Shown in pieces: positions 52,751-61,756 of a stretch of 64,000 nucleotides of DNA. Every line of letters starts with the position of its first letter. The first letter of the stretch is position 1. The translations under genes were made by a program, and so were the position numbers. The stretch comes from Bacteroidia bacterium (GTDB lineage: Bacteria; Bacteroidota; Bacteroidia; NS11-12g; UBA9320), in contig JAOLBX010000005.1 in NCBI GenBank assembly GCA_028339355.1, positions 35,249-99,248 on the forward strand. The letters are read 5' to 3'. The notes beneath the pieces were generated by a model. The model ran no database searches. It was not told the DNA's origin and saw only the letters and a program-made list of their open reading frames with translations.

Positions 52751-53554
52751 TTGAACCAAGTCATCGAAAATATTGATGTAACAATCGCTGTAGAATCAGC
52801 ATATTTAGCTGGAGATGCTATAATGGATGTCTATAATTCTGCTGATTTTGGTTTAGAAATAAAGTCTGATGACTCTCCACTTACATTAGCGGATAAAAGA
52901 GCTCATACTTTGATTGTAAAGCATTTAAAAGAAACTAATATTCCTATTTTAAGTGAAGAAGGTGATTCAATTTCATACCAAGAAAGAAGGAACTGGCCTT
53001 TATTTTGGATGGTAGATCCATTGGACGGAACGAAGGAATTTATCAAAAGAAATGGTGAGTTTACGGTGAACATAGCCTTGATTAAGCAAGGAATGCCAAT
53101 TTTTGGTGTTGTTTATTCGCCTGTATTGGAAAAAATGTACTTCGGAGGTAATTTTTTGGAAAACTCTTTTGTCGAAGAAAAAAAGCAAAACTGTACTGCA
53201 CTAAGCAAGTATGAATCTAAGAATATTTCTTTTCTAGATGATTTAGATATAGTTAGAATCATTGCATCTCGATCTCATCAAAGTATAGATGACATGTCGT
53301 TTATAGACCAATACTCTAAAACAGAATTGATGCCGATGGGAAGTTCACTGAAATTCATTGTATTGGCTGAAGGAAAAGCAGATGTCTATCCGAGATATGC
53401 TCCTTGTATGGAATGGGATACAGCAGCTGCTCATGCGATACTACAAGGTGTAGGAATGGATATTTATCAAATGGACGGCAATAAAAGTGTTACCAACAAT
53501 TCATTGATATACAATAAGGAAAACTTATTGAACCCGAATTTTATAAGTTATTAG
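52751..53554 (+). CDS. cysQ: 3'(2'),5'-bisphosphate nucleotidase CysQ
   Basis: CysQ hydrolyses 3'-phosphoadenosine 5'-phosphate to AMP, clearing the by-product of sulfation or PAPS reduction. The inositol-monophosphatase-fold protein shows the metal motifs SEEGD, MVDPLDGTKEF and MEWDTAAAHAIL. The frame opens at GTG 52709 inside rfbB, but family length suggests TTG 52751 two bases after the rfbB stop (267 aa); this start is uncertain. Its presence inside a capsule locus could hint at sulfated polysaccharide, though no sulfotransferase is in view. Confidence 0.88.
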   Translation: MNQVIENIDVTIAVESAYLAGDAIMDVYNSADFGLEIKSDDSPLTLADKRAHTLIVKHLKETNIPILSEEGDSISYQERRNWPLFWMVDPLDGTKEFIKRNGEFTVNIALIKQGMPIFGVVYSPVLEKMYFGGNFLENSFVEEKKQNCTALSKYESKNISFLDDLDIVRIIASRSHQSIDDMSFIDQYSKTELMPMGSSLKFIVLAEGKADVYPRYAPCMEWDTAAAHAILQGVGMDIYQMDGNKSVTNNSLIYNKENLLNPNFISY

Positions 53555-53557
53555 AAG

Positions 53558-54685
53558 TTGAACGGTATTCAAATGGTAGATCTGAAGACGCAATATGAGC
53601 GTCTCAGGCATAGAATAGATCCTGCAATGAGTGAGGTTGTTTCATCATGTACTTTCATTAAAGGACCGGCTCTGAAGGAGTTTGAAACTAACCTAGCGAA
53701 CTATTTAGGTGTAAAGCATGCAATAGGCGTGGCTAATGGAACAGACGCGTTACAGATAGCTCTTATGGCATTAGACTTGAAGCCTGGTGACGAAGTTATA
53801 GTTCCTTCATTTACCTATGTAGCTACCGCCGAGGTAATTGGTTTACTAGGTCTCATTCCTGTAATGGTGGATGTGGACATTAACACATACAATATCGATA
53901 TTAGTAAAGCGAGTTCATTGGTCACTTCCAAAACCAAAGCAATAGTACCGGTACACTTGTATGGTCAAAGTGCACCTATGGAAGACGTGCTAGCTTTTGC
54001 TGATAAACACAATCTGTTTGTTATAGAAGACAACGCTCAAGCCATTGGTGGTGATTATAAGATGAGCAATGGAACACCTGCCAAAACTGGAACCTTGGGA
54101 GATATTGGTTGTACCTCATTTTTTCCAAGCAAAAATTTAGGTTGTTTTGGAGATGGAGGAGCGTTATTTACAAATGATGACGATGTAGCGGCTAAAATTA
54201 GGATGATAGCCAATCATGGTCAACCTCAAAAATATCTTCATAAAGTCCTAGGAGTCAATAGTCGATTGGATACACTGCAAGCTGCAGTACTAAATGTCAA
54301 GTTAGAAGAGCTTGACGATTTTGCAACCAGAAGGCAAGCCGTTGCTGCGGCATATGATGATGCCTTTGAAAATATAGAACACATCGTTTGTCAAAAGATA
54401 CCTGCTTATTCCAACCACGTATATCATCAATACACGGTAAGAATAACAAATGGACAACGAGATGAATTGCAAAACTTTCTTAAGTCCAGAGGTGTTCCCT
54501 CAATGATTTATTATCCTATTCCTCTATACAAGCAAGAGGCATTTTCAAAGTATCACAACGACATTCCACATGAGGTGACAGAGCAGTTGTGTAAAGAGGC
54601 AATCTCTTTACCTATTCATACAGAAATGGAAAGCAATACCCAAGATTATATTATTAACAGCATAGAGTCATTTTTCGAGAAATAA
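53558..54685 (+). CDS. DegT/DnrJ/EryC1 aminotransferase, WbpE/WlbC-like
   Basis: A 375-residue PLP sugar aminotransferase. Visible: NGTDALQIALMAL, the PLP ring region IEDNAQAIGG, and the PLP lysine K192 in SFFPSKNLGCFGDGG. The pattern matches WbpE/WlbC, which converts UDP-3-keto-GlcNAcA to UDP-GlcNAc(3NH2)A. The WbpB-like dehydrogenase that makes its substrate is translationally coupled downstream (TAATG). Start is TTG 53558 or ATG 53573. Confidence 0.87.
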   Translation: MNGIQMVDLKTQYERLRHRIDPAMSEVVSSCTFIKGPALKEFETNLANYLGVKHAIGVANGTDALQIALMALDLKPGDEVIVPSFTYVATAEVIGLLGLIPVMVDVDINTYNIDISKASSLVTSKTKAIVPVHLYGQSAPMEDVLAFADKHNLFVIEDNAQAIGGDYKMSNGTPAKTGTLGDIGCTSFFPSKNLGCFGDGGALFTNDDDVAAKIRMIANHGQPQKYLHKVLGVNSRLDTLQAAVLNVKLEELDDFATRRQAVAAAYDDAFENIEHIVCQKIPAYSNHVYHQYTVRITNGQRDELQNFLKSRGVPSMIYYPIPLYKQEAFSKYHNDIPHEVTEQLCKEAISLPIHTEMESNTQDYIINSIESFFEK

Positions 54686-55710
54686 TGAGTAAAATAAAAT
54701 TTGCAGTAATTGGTTGTGGTCATATAGGTAAACGACATGCCTCCATGGTTCAGTTGAATGGTGAATGTGAGCTAGTTGCAATATGCGATACTGCTTCACT
54801 TGATTCACTAGAATTGGAAAACATTACTGCTGTCTTTTATTCTTCGGCAAAGGAAATGCTAGAAAAAGAAGGTGCCTTTCTTGATGTAGTTTGTATTTGT
54901 ACACCAAATGGTTCCCATTTTAGATTAGCAGATTTATGCTTGGATTTCAATACGCATGTTTTAATTGAAAAGCCGATGGCTCTTACTCAAAAATCATGTC
55001 AAGACTTAATTGATAAATCTGTTTCTGTAAACAAAAATGTTTTTTGTGTAATGCAGAATAGATACTCACCACCTGCTAAATGGTTAAAGGAAATAGTGCA
55101 CACTGGTGTACTTGGTGACATATATAATGTGCAGGTAAATTGCTATTGGAATAGGGATGATCGCTATTATTTCAAAGATGGAGAGAAACATCCTTGGAAA
55201 GGAACAAACGATTTAGATGGAGGTACTCTATTTACACAGTTTTCACATTTTGTGGATTTGATGTACTGGATATTTGGAGATATAGAAAATATACAAGCCA
55301 AGTTCAATAACTTCTCCCACAAGCACTCCATTGAGTTTGAAGATTCAGGCTTGGTTTCTTTTAATTTTGTGAATGGAGGTATGGGTTGCCTCAACTACTC
55401 CACTGCAGTTTTGGACACCAATTTAGAAAGCAGCATCACCGTAATAGCAGAAAAAGGCACTGTGAAAGTGGGTGGCCAGTATATGAACGAAGTAGAAATT
55501 TGTAATGTCAAGGACTATTCATTTATTGAATTACCTGCAAGTAATCCGGCAAACGATTATGGACATTATAAAGGGTCTGCAAATAACCATCCCTACGTTT
55601 TCGAAAATGTAGTAGATGTAATAAAAGGAAGAAAACCAATTACTACCAATGCTTTGGAAGGACTGAAAGTGGTGGAATTAATTGAGAGAATATACGCTTG
55701 CAAGAAGTAG
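54685..55710 (+). CDS. Gfo/Idh/MocA oxidoreductase, WbpB/WlbA-like
   Basis: The 341-residue NAD(P)-dependent enzyme has the Rossmann motif VIGCGHIGKRH (about 8-18), the family Glu-Lys-Pro at 95-97 (LIEKPMAL), and the conserved region GGTLFTQFSHFVDLMYWIFG. It resembles WbpB/WlbA, which oxidises C3 of UDP-GlcNAcA, coupled to the WbpE aminotransferase. Together with the UDP-HexNAc dehydrogenase this gives three steps of a 2,3-diamino uronic acid pathway; the N-acetyltransferase WbpD is not in view. Start overlaps the aminotransferase stop. Confidence 0.87.
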   Translation: MSKIKFAVIGCGHIGKRHASMVQLNGECELVAICDTASLDSLELENITAVFYSSAKEMLEKEGAFLDVVCICTPNGSHFRLADLCLDFNTHVLIEKPMALTQKSCQDLIDKSVSVNKNVFCVMQNRYSPPAKWLKEIVHTGVLGDIYNVQVNCYWNRDDRYYFKDGEKHPWKGTNDLDGGTLFTQFSHFVDLMYWIFGDIENIQAKFNNFSHKHSIEFEDSGLVSFNFVNGGMGCLNYSTAVLDTNLESSITVIAEKGTVKVGGQYMNEVEICNVKDYSFIELPASNPANDYGHYKGSANNHPYVFENVVDVIKGRKPITTNALEGLKVVELIERIYACKK

Positions 55711-55715
55711 GGTCG

Positions 55716-55809
55716 AGAGGTTTAAGAGTTTAAAGTTTAGAAGGTGAGAGTTTAGAGTTTAGAGTTTGTGGGTTTTGAGTTTAGGGTTATAGGGTTTAGG
55801 AATTCAGAG
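55716..55809. repeat. GTTTAGA-rich repeat array left of four-helix gene
   Basis: About six imperfect copies of AGAGTTT(A)/GTTTAGAGTTT words. The word AGTTTAAAGTTTA (55727-55739) is the exact reverse complement of a word in the 30-bp array right of the gene. Confidence 0.7.
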
Positions 55810-56163
55810 ATGTTTGCATTCGAAAAATTATTAGTATGGCAAAAGAGTGTAATTATGGTAAAGGAGGTTTACCAAATTACGAAGCAATTTCCTAAAGAAG
55901 AAAAGTATGGAATAATTTCTCAAATTAGAAGGTCCGCTTTATCTGTGAGTTGCAACATAGCAGAGGGCAGTGGTAAGATATCTAATAAGGACAAAGCCAA
56001 TTATACGACTATTGCTTTTGGAAGTTTGATGGAAACAATGAATCTCCTTATATTAGCTAGTGAAGTAGAGATGATGACCAAAGAGCGAGTTGATGTTTTT
56101 AGAATACAAATTAGCGAAATCTCAAGAATGCTATCGTCATTAAGAACAGCTCAATTAAAATAG
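55810..56163 (+). CDS. Four-helix-bundle protein (23S rRNA intervening-sequence family)
   Basis: From ATG 55810 (117 aa) the protein matches the IVS-encoded four-helix-bundle family: FEKLLVWQKSVIMVKEVYQIT, FPKEEKYGIISQIRRSALSVSCNIAEGSG, then two more helices. These proteins are found in rRNA intervening sequences and, in Bacteroidota, often stand alone within polysaccharide loci; their role is unknown. An upstream ATG at 55768 reads through the repeat array and is rejected. Flanked on both sides by repeats, it looks like an inserted unit between the wbpB-like gene and rfbA. Confidence 0.9.
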   Translation: MFAFEKLLVWQKSVIMVKEVYQITKQFPKEEKYGIISQIRRSALSVSCNIAEGSGKISNKDKANYTTIAFGSLMETMNLLILASEVEMMTKERVDVFRIQISEISRMLSSLRTAQLK

Positions 56164-56164
56164 T

Positions 56165-56338
56165 AGCGATATAAACTTCAAACTAAAAGAGCGAAGCGAC
56201 ATAAACTTTAAACTAAAAGAGGAAAGCGACATAAACTTTAAACTGTATAAGCGAAGAGACATAAACTTTCCCCTTTAAACTTTAAACTAGAAGAGGAAAG
56301 CGACATAAACTTTAAATTAAAAGAGCAAAGCGATTAAC
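56165..56338. repeat. 30-bp tandem repeat array right of four-helix gene
   Basis: Units GCGAAGCGACATAAACTTTA + AACTAAAAGA start at 56191, 56221, 56251 (44 bp, with an internal duplication) and 56295; partial copies lie at 56165-56190 and 56325-56338. Copies differ at a few positions. There are no spacers, so it is not CRISPR. Confidence 0.85.
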
Positions 56339-56348
56339 GTATAAAAAT

Positions 56349-57209
56349 ATGAAAGGAATTATTTTAGCAGGAGGATCTGGAAGTCGATTATATCCTATCA
56401 CCAAAGGTATAAGTAAGCAGCTAATGCCTATTTATGATAAGCCCATGATTTACTACCCTCTCTCCATTTTAATGTTAGCAGATATCTCTGAGATACTTAT
56501 CATCACTACACCAGAGGATAATGAGCAGTTTATTCGTCTCCTTGGGGATGGAAGTAAGATAGGATGTAATATTCAGTATGCTATTCAAGAAGTGCCCAAT
56601 GGATTAGCACAAGCATTTGTAATAGGAGAAGAGTTTATTGGAGATGATTCTGTAGCACTTATCCTTGGGGACAATATCTTTTATAAATCGGGTATGACTA
56701 ATCTATTAGCAGAGTGTAAAAATCCTGAAGGAGGCATCGTATTCGCATATCAAGTCACAGAACCAGAGAGATATGGTGTCGTAGATTTTGATAAAGACTT
56801 TACTGCATTAAGCATAGAAGAGAAGCCTGCTAATCCTAAGTCTGACTATGCAGTGCCAGGACTTTATTTCTATGATAACTCAGTAGTGAAAGTGGCTAAA
56901 GAACTAAAACCTTCTGCACGTGGAGAGTATGAGATCACAGATGTCAATAAACATTACTTGCGAGCAGGTGAGCTAAAAGTCAAAGTATTTGACAGAGGCA
57001 CGGCCTGGCTAGATACGGGCACTTTTGATTCTTTACACGACGCATCAGAATTTGTACGGGTAATAGAAAAAAGACAAGGCTATAAAATTGGGTGTATCGA
57101 GGAGATATCCTATAAAAAAGGGTTTATAGATAGAGCTCAGCTGCTAGATTTGGCAAAAGAGATAGAGAAAAGTGGGTATGGAGTATACCTCAAACGTGTA
57201 GCGAAGTAG
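56349..57209 (+). CDS. rfbA: Glucose-1-phosphate thymidylyltransferase
   Basis: RfbA makes dTDP-glucose from dTTP and glucose-1-phosphate, the substrate of RfbB upstream. The 286-residue protein shows the nucleotide loop [42 protein letters not shown] and the metal/sugar region [10 protein letters not shown]. Length is normal. It follows directly on the 30-bp repeat array, which separates it from the rest of the operon. Confidence 0.95.
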   Translation: MKGIILAGGSGSRLYPITKGISKQLMPIYDKPMIYYPLSILMLADISEILIITTPEDNEQFIRLLGDGSKIGCNIQYAIQEVPNGLAQAFVIGEEFIGDDSVALILGDNIFYKSGMTNLLAECKNPEGGIVFAYQVTEPERYGVVDFDKDFTALSIEEKPANPKSDYAVPGLYFYDNSVVKVAKELKPSARGEYEITDVNKHYLRAGELKVKVFDRGTAWLDTGTFDSLHDASEFVRVIEKRQGYKIGCIEEISYKKGFIDRAQLLDLAKEIEKSGYGVYLKRVAK

Positions 57210-57334
57210 TCTTTATCTGTGCGTGTCATAGATGAAAGCTAAAGTACATTTTAATACCGCTGGTCTATTTAAATCTAATCTTCAGCGAGTTAGCCTATTT
57301 TTTGTCCATTATTTGGCTCTGTTTAACATAGGTG

Positions 57335-57367
57335 TTTGAAATAGAAGTAGGAAAGAAAATAACTTTG
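57335..57367 (+). promoter_or_regulatory. Promoter of wza-like gene
   Basis: TTTG (57335-57338), 21-nt spacer, TAACTTTG (57360-57367), both perfect. Predicted start near 57372, leader about 20 nt to ATG 57393. It provides a second, internal promoter for the export half of the locus. Confidence 0.75.
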
Positions 57368-57392
57368 TTTGAATCAACGGATTAATATTAAG

Positions 57393-60125
57393 ATGAATCT
57401 TTTACAAAGAATACTTATACTTATGACTTTACTCTTAGTTTTTGGTATAGAAAGTAACGCTCAAACGGCATCCCCAAGTGACGTAAGTGCGGGGAAGCAA
57501 GAACTAGCTGATAAGGATATTTCTGAACAAGAAATAAAAGATAAATTAATGACAAAAGGCGTTGATTTAGATAACCTTAAGCCAAGTCAACTACCTACTA
57601 TAGAGGCAGATATTCAGCAAGCTATTTTAGAAATAGAGCAAGAGAAATCTGAAGCATCTGAAAAGGATGAAGTAGAGAAAGAAGCTCCAAAGGAGGAGCC
57701 AAAAGAAGCTCCAAAGGAAGAAATTGAAGAGCCGCAAGAGGAACCCGTAGCAGAGTATAATCCCAAAGATTATATATATGGTCATCACTTGTTCTATAAT
57801 AACTCTATAAGTAAGTACACTACTGTGAATTCTACTGCTACACCAGATAACTATGTACTGGATGCGGGAGATCAACTGGCGATTAATATTTTTGGCACGT
57901 CTCAGGCTGACTTACTTTATAAGATAGAAGAGGATGGATTTATAAGACCTACCGGTTTATACAAGGTTTATCTCCGAGGTGTAACGTTTGGCGATGCTAA
58001 AACGATGCTCAGGAAGAGATTTGCACTTGCTTATAGGTTTCAAAACGATCAGTTTAATATGAGTTTAACCGCAGCACGCACCGTTACGGTAAATATTTAT
58101 GGAGAAGTGAACAAGCCTGGTAGTTATACTATCTCTGCACTGAATAATTTGTTTAGTGCTCTAGTATTAGCTTCCGGTCCTACAGAATCTGGTAGTATAC
58201 GGAATATTAAAATACTAAGTAATAACAAAGAAAGGATTGTCGATTTTTATGATTTCATAACTAATAGCAGTATTTCTACTAATCTAAATCTCTCTAATGG
58301 AGATGTCATCTATCTACCTAAAATCACTAAAAAAGTAAGTACAAGTGGGAATGCTTTTCTAGATGGTGCGTGGACCTATGAGTTAATAGAAGGCGAAAAT
58401 CTTAACGATTTTATGACTATCGTAGGCGGTGTTATTGATGAGGATCTCATTCAGTACATTCAGTTAAAAACTAGAGAAGGTGAGATGAAGGTAGTGAGAG
58501 ATTATGAATACGCAGATGCTGTACGTCAAAATTTGCCTCTAAAAAACAATGATGTAGTGGTGATTTCTAAAAGCTCCTATTTTGCAAATAACTATTACTT
58601 AGTAAAAGGAGCCGTAAGACGCCCAGGAGGATATGAGCTAGAAGAGGGTGATAAAGTGTCTACGGCTATAGCTAAAACAGTTTTAGCTATAGAGACATTT
58701 AGTGAAGTAGCCTATATCAAACGAAGCTACACAGATGGGTCTCAGAGGCTCATTAAAGTAGATGTAGCAGCTGTCACAAATGGCGATGCTTCCGCAGATA
58801 TTGAACTACAAGAAAGAGATGAGTTGACCTTTTTTCTTAAATCAAATTTTCAAGACACATATTCTATAAAAGTAACGGGAGCAGTACGTGAGCCAGGAAC
58901 TTTTGAAATTAGTTCGGGAAAAACGTGGACAGTCTACGATTTATTGTTTTTAGCCAAAGGATATAAGGAGAATGCTACTCAATTTGGTTTTGTTGTATCA
59001 CAGGACATTACTAATTCTAATCTAGGAGGTTATAAAATAGTGAATTTAAAAAAGGCTTTTGAAGATCCCAAGAGTGAAGCCAACATACTATTAAATCCGG
59101 GAGACAAATTAGTAGTACCTACTAATATGGATTATACGGATGATTTTGTAGTTAAAATAAGTGGTGCAGTTCGTAAACCTAATACTTTTAAGTACAATGA
59201 AGATCTTAAGTTGAAAGAGGTCATAGTACTTGCAGGAGGGCTGAAACTAGAGGCTGCTACTAATAGAATAGATATCTATAGATTAGACATTACAGAAAAT
59301 GAGCCTACTACTACACTGTCTTACTCTATTACTGTCAATAGAGATATCGACCCATTAAATATTGGCAGTGATTTTAAATTAGAACCATTTGATCATATAG
59401 TAATACGAAGTGCCCCAGAATTTGAAAACATCAGATATGTAACGATAAAGGGTGAGGTAAAATATCCTGGCATGTATGCATTGCTCACAGAAAATGAGCG
59501 TATAAGCGATATTATAAATAGAGCAGAAGGACTTACCAATGAATCCTTTCCTGAAGGAGGTACTATTTTACGCAGACAAGGTGATTTTTCGGGTAGAGTG
59601 GTAACTAGATTAGACAAGGCAGTGTCCAAAAATAAAAGACATAATCTAGTAGTAAAAGGAGGTGACATTATTACTATACCTAAAACAATGGATGTGATAT
59701 CTATAGATAGAATAGGTACCAATACCATTACTGATTTAGAGGTTAATTCAAATGAAATAGATAGTACCGATACCAAACTAAATGTACAGATAAACTATAG
59801 AGCCAAGAGAGCAAAGTGGTATATTAATAAATTTGGTGGTGGATTTAGTAAAGATGCCAAGAGGTCTATGACTAAAGTAATATACCCCAATGGCCAGGTT
59901 AAAAGAACCCGGAACTTTGGATTATTCAAAATTTATCCAAAAGTGAGGAGAGGTTCTGAAATAAGACTAGCACTCAAGGATAATAAAGATCTAAGCCCAG
60001 ATGAACGTAAGGACAATGCTGCACAAAGAAGAGAGCTAATTGACCGAATAATCGACTCAAGCACAGCACTGCTGTCACTTGCTACAGCTGCCATTACTAC
60101 TATGATATTAGCCGATAGACTATAA
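57393..60125 (+). CDS. Polysaccharide export outer-membrane protein (Wza-like, multiple SLBB domains)
   Basis: From ATG 57393 (910 aa): signal peptide (to ESNAQ), a Glu/Lys/Pro-rich linker (about 80-125), the poly-export domain (about 150-225: YVLDAGDQLAINIFGTSQADLLYKI, G-L-Y-K-V-Y-L-R-G-V-T), then about six SLBB beta-grasp repeats recognisable by (G)A/EV-x-x-P-G-x-Y/F (VNIYGEVNKPGSYTI, VKGAVRRPGGYEL, VTGAVREPGTFEI, ISGAVRKPNTFKY, IKGEVKYPGMYAL), and a hydrophobic C-terminal helix. It is larger than E. coli Wza, as usual in Bacteroidota. The frame's upstream TTG (57369) lies just after the -7 box and is rejected. The Wzz-like gene follows by 6 bp. Confidence 0.9.
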   Translation: MNLLQRILILMTLLLVFGIESNAQTASPSDVSAGKQELADKDISEQEIKDKLMTKGVDLDNLKPSQLPTIEADIQQAILEIEQEKSEASEKDEVEKEAPKEEPKEAPKEEIEEPQEEPVAEYNPKDYIYGHHLFYNNSISKYTTVNSTATPDNYVLDAGDQLAINIFGTSQADLLYKIEEDGFIRPTGLYKVYLRGVTFGDAKTMLRKRFALAYRFQNDQFNMSLTAARTVTVNIYGEVNKPGSYTISALNNLFSALVLASGPTESGSIRNIKILSNNKERIVDFYDFITNSSISTNLNLSNGDVIYLPKITKKVSTSGNAFLDGAWTYELIEGENLNDFMTIVGGVIDEDLIQYIQLKTREGEMKVVRDYEYADAVRQNLPLKNNDVVVISKSSYFANNYYLVKGAVRRPGGYELEEGDKVSTAIAKTVLAIETFSEVAYIKRSYTDGSQRLIKVDVAAVTNGDASADIELQERDELTFFLKSNFQDTYSIKVTGAVREPGTFEISSGKTWTVYDLLFLAKGYKENATQFGFVVSQDITNSNLGGYKIVNLKKAFEDPKSEANILLNPGDKLVVPTNMDYTDDFVVKISGAVRKPNTFKYNEDLKLKEVIVLAGGLKLEAATNRIDIYRLDITENEPTTTLSYSITVNRDIDPLNIGSDFKLEPFDHIVIRSAPEFENIRYVTIKGEVKYPGMYALLTENERISDIINRAEGLTNESFPEGGTILRRQGDFSGRVVTRLDKAVSKNKRHNLVVKGGDIITIPKTMDVISIDRIGTNTITDLEVNSNEIDSTDTKLNVQINYRAKRAKWYINKFGGGFSKDAKRSMTKVIYPNGQVKRTRNFGLFKIYPKVRRGSEIRLALKDNKDLSPDERKDNAAQRRELIDRIIDSSTALLSLATAAITTMILADRL

Positions 60126-60131
60126 TCTAAA

Positions 60132-61181
60132 ATGATTACATCCAAAGAAGTTTTTCAGGATATAAAACATTACGCTATAGAGATATGGAATAAAAAATAC
60201 ATAATCTTGGGTGTCACTGTATTAGCTGCTGCATATTATACCTATAGTAGTATGAGTCAGCCTAAGAAGTATGTGGCTGAAAAAACCTTTATGGTAAGCG
60301 ATGATAGTGAAGGTGGAGGTGGTATATCTAGCATACTAGGTCAGTTTGGTTTGGGGGCTACTGGTGGTAGTGAAAATAATTATAAAAAAATCACTGAAAT
60401 AGGTAGGTCTAACCTGATAATTGATAGAGTACTAATGGACTTTGTTGAGCTAGATGGTAATAAGGATTTAATAGCAAATCACGTAATAAAGCAATTAAAC
60501 CTGCATAAATCTTGGGAGGACAGTGATTCTATCGATGGCTTTTTATTTACAGATTCTAATGTGAATACAAACAATTCATCCACAGTAAAAAAAATACTTC
60601 AATCACTAGTGCGAGGGAATACCGAACTGCCTAATCCCGGTGGTATTATAGATATAACATATGATCTAGAAAGTACTATTCTACGTATATCTGCTAGTAC
60701 TCCAAGTGCTAATCTATCTATAGAGGTAGCAGAGACTTTATATGATCAATTAGCTGAGTTCTATGTCAATAAGGCAATACAAAGCCAAAGAGCGACTTAT
60801 ATTCAATTGAAAAATAAAGCAGATTCTGTAGCAGCATTGTTGTCTGGTAATGAAAAATCATATGCTCAGAGTTCAGACTTTAATCAAGGGCTGATACTGA
60901 ATAGCGATAGACTGTCACAGGCTCGGAGTATGAGAAACATAGAAGTCTATGCTAGTATGTACGGAGAAGTGCTCAAAAATAAAGAGACAGCAGAATTTAT
61001 GCTCAATAGCCAGACACCTTACTTTCAGGCCATAGATTCACCATATTTGCCATTATATAATCAGAATAAATTTAGTCTCATAGGAACTATTCTGTTTGTT
61101 CTAGGGGTAGCAATAGTTGCTACGCTCTTGGTAGTAGTGTATGCGTACTATCAAAAAGAGGTGAAGCCTCATTTTTCATAA
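60132..61181 (+). CDS. Wzz-like chain-length/polysaccharide co-polymerase
   Basis: The 349-residue inner-membrane protein has TM1 (about 27-43), a periplasmic helical domain and TM2 (about 315-338), with the Pro/Gly-containing segment before TM2 (TPYFQAIDSPYLPL). No kinase domain is present. It works with the Wza-like exporter and a polymerase to set chain length. Its C-terminal 80 residues are paralogous to a truncated copy at 61406-61651. Confidence 0.85.
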   Translation: MITSKEVFQDIKHYAIEIWNKKYIILGVTVLAAAYYTYSSMSQPKKYVAEKTFMVSDDSEGGGGISSILGQFGLGATGGSENNYKKITEIGRSNLIIDRVLMDFVELDGNKDLIANHVIKQLNLHKSWEDSDSIDGFLFTDSNVNTNNSSTVKKILQSLVRGNTELPNPGGIIDITYDLESTILRISASTPSANLSIEVAETLYDQLAEFYVNKAIQSQRATYIQLKNKADSVAALLSGNEKSYAQSSDFNQGLILNSDRLSQARSMRNIEVYASMYGEVLKNKETAEFMLNSQTPYFQAIDSPYLPLYNQNKFSLIGTILFVLGVAIVATLLVVVYAYYQKEVKPHFS

Positions 61182-61208
61182 TAATCGTAGTCTTTTCTTT
61201 AATATTAT

Positions 61209-61436
61209 ATGCTAAACGTTACTAAAACATTTTTCCCGCCTCTAGAGGAGTATAACGTGTACCTTCAGCGTATTTGGGACAATGAATGTTTGACTAATAG
61301 AGGTGAACTAGTCCAAGAACTAGAAAAGAAGTTGAAAGATAAATTAAGGGTAGAAAATGTACTCTTAATGACCAATGGAACCTTACCTATCCAGATAGGC
61401 TTGAAATGTACTCCACTATCTATGCAGAGGTCCTAA
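61209..61436 (+). pseudogene. 5' fragment of a DegT-family sugar aminotransferase
   Basis: Residues 1-65 (MLNVTKTFFPPLEEYNVYLQ..., NECLTNRGELVQELEKKLKD, VLLMTNGTLPIQIGLK) are the intact N-terminus of a DegT/DnrJ/EryC1 aminotransferase, a family of about 370 residues. After codon LK (about 61405) the frame changes to CTPLSMQRS and stops, because the DNA is now the 3' part of a wzz gene. The PLP lysine and all later motifs are gone, so it cannot be active. See the wzz fragment that begins at the same junction. Confidence 0.85.
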
Positions 61437-61651
61437 AAAATCAACAAACAGCTGAGTTTATGTTGGATAGTCAGACTCCCTACTTTCAGTTGATAGATGT
61501 TCCGTTTTTACCGTTAGGAAACGTGAATAAATTTAAATTATTGGGCGTAATAATCCCGTTTGTTGTTTCAATTTTCGTATTCTCTTTGTTAACAGTTTTG
61601 TTAGGATATTATATTCAAGAGATTAAACCTATTTTATCTGAAACCAACTAA
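61404..61651 (+). pseudogene. 3' fragment of a second wzz-like gene
   Basis: From the junction the second frame reads EMYSTIYAEVLKNQQTAEFM..., QTPYFQLIDVPFLPLG, a membrane segment (about 47-70 from the first Met) and ends QEIKP. It aligns with the last 80 residues of the intact Wzz-like protein upstream (VYASMYGEVLKNKETAEFML), with clear divergence, so it derives from another locus rather than a recent duplication. The periplasmic domain and TM1 are lost. ATG 61406 could start an 81-residue membrane peptide, but that is probably accidental. Confidence 0.85.
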
Positions 61652-61756
61652 AGAGGTTATTTTGCTTTCATTCCTATATTTTATAGGAGGTTAAGGAAGG
61701 CAAATGAATTCGAATAATTTTTATAGTAGTCTTAAAATCAATTATATTTTGAAATT

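Noticed and set aside
56165..56338. CRISPR-like array
   Set aside because: The 30-bp units are contiguous tandem copies with no unique spacers and no cas genes are nearby.
61406..61651. Independent small membrane protein gene
   Set aside because: The sequence is the C-terminal part of a Wzz-like protein; its ATG is simply an internal Met next to the recombination junction.
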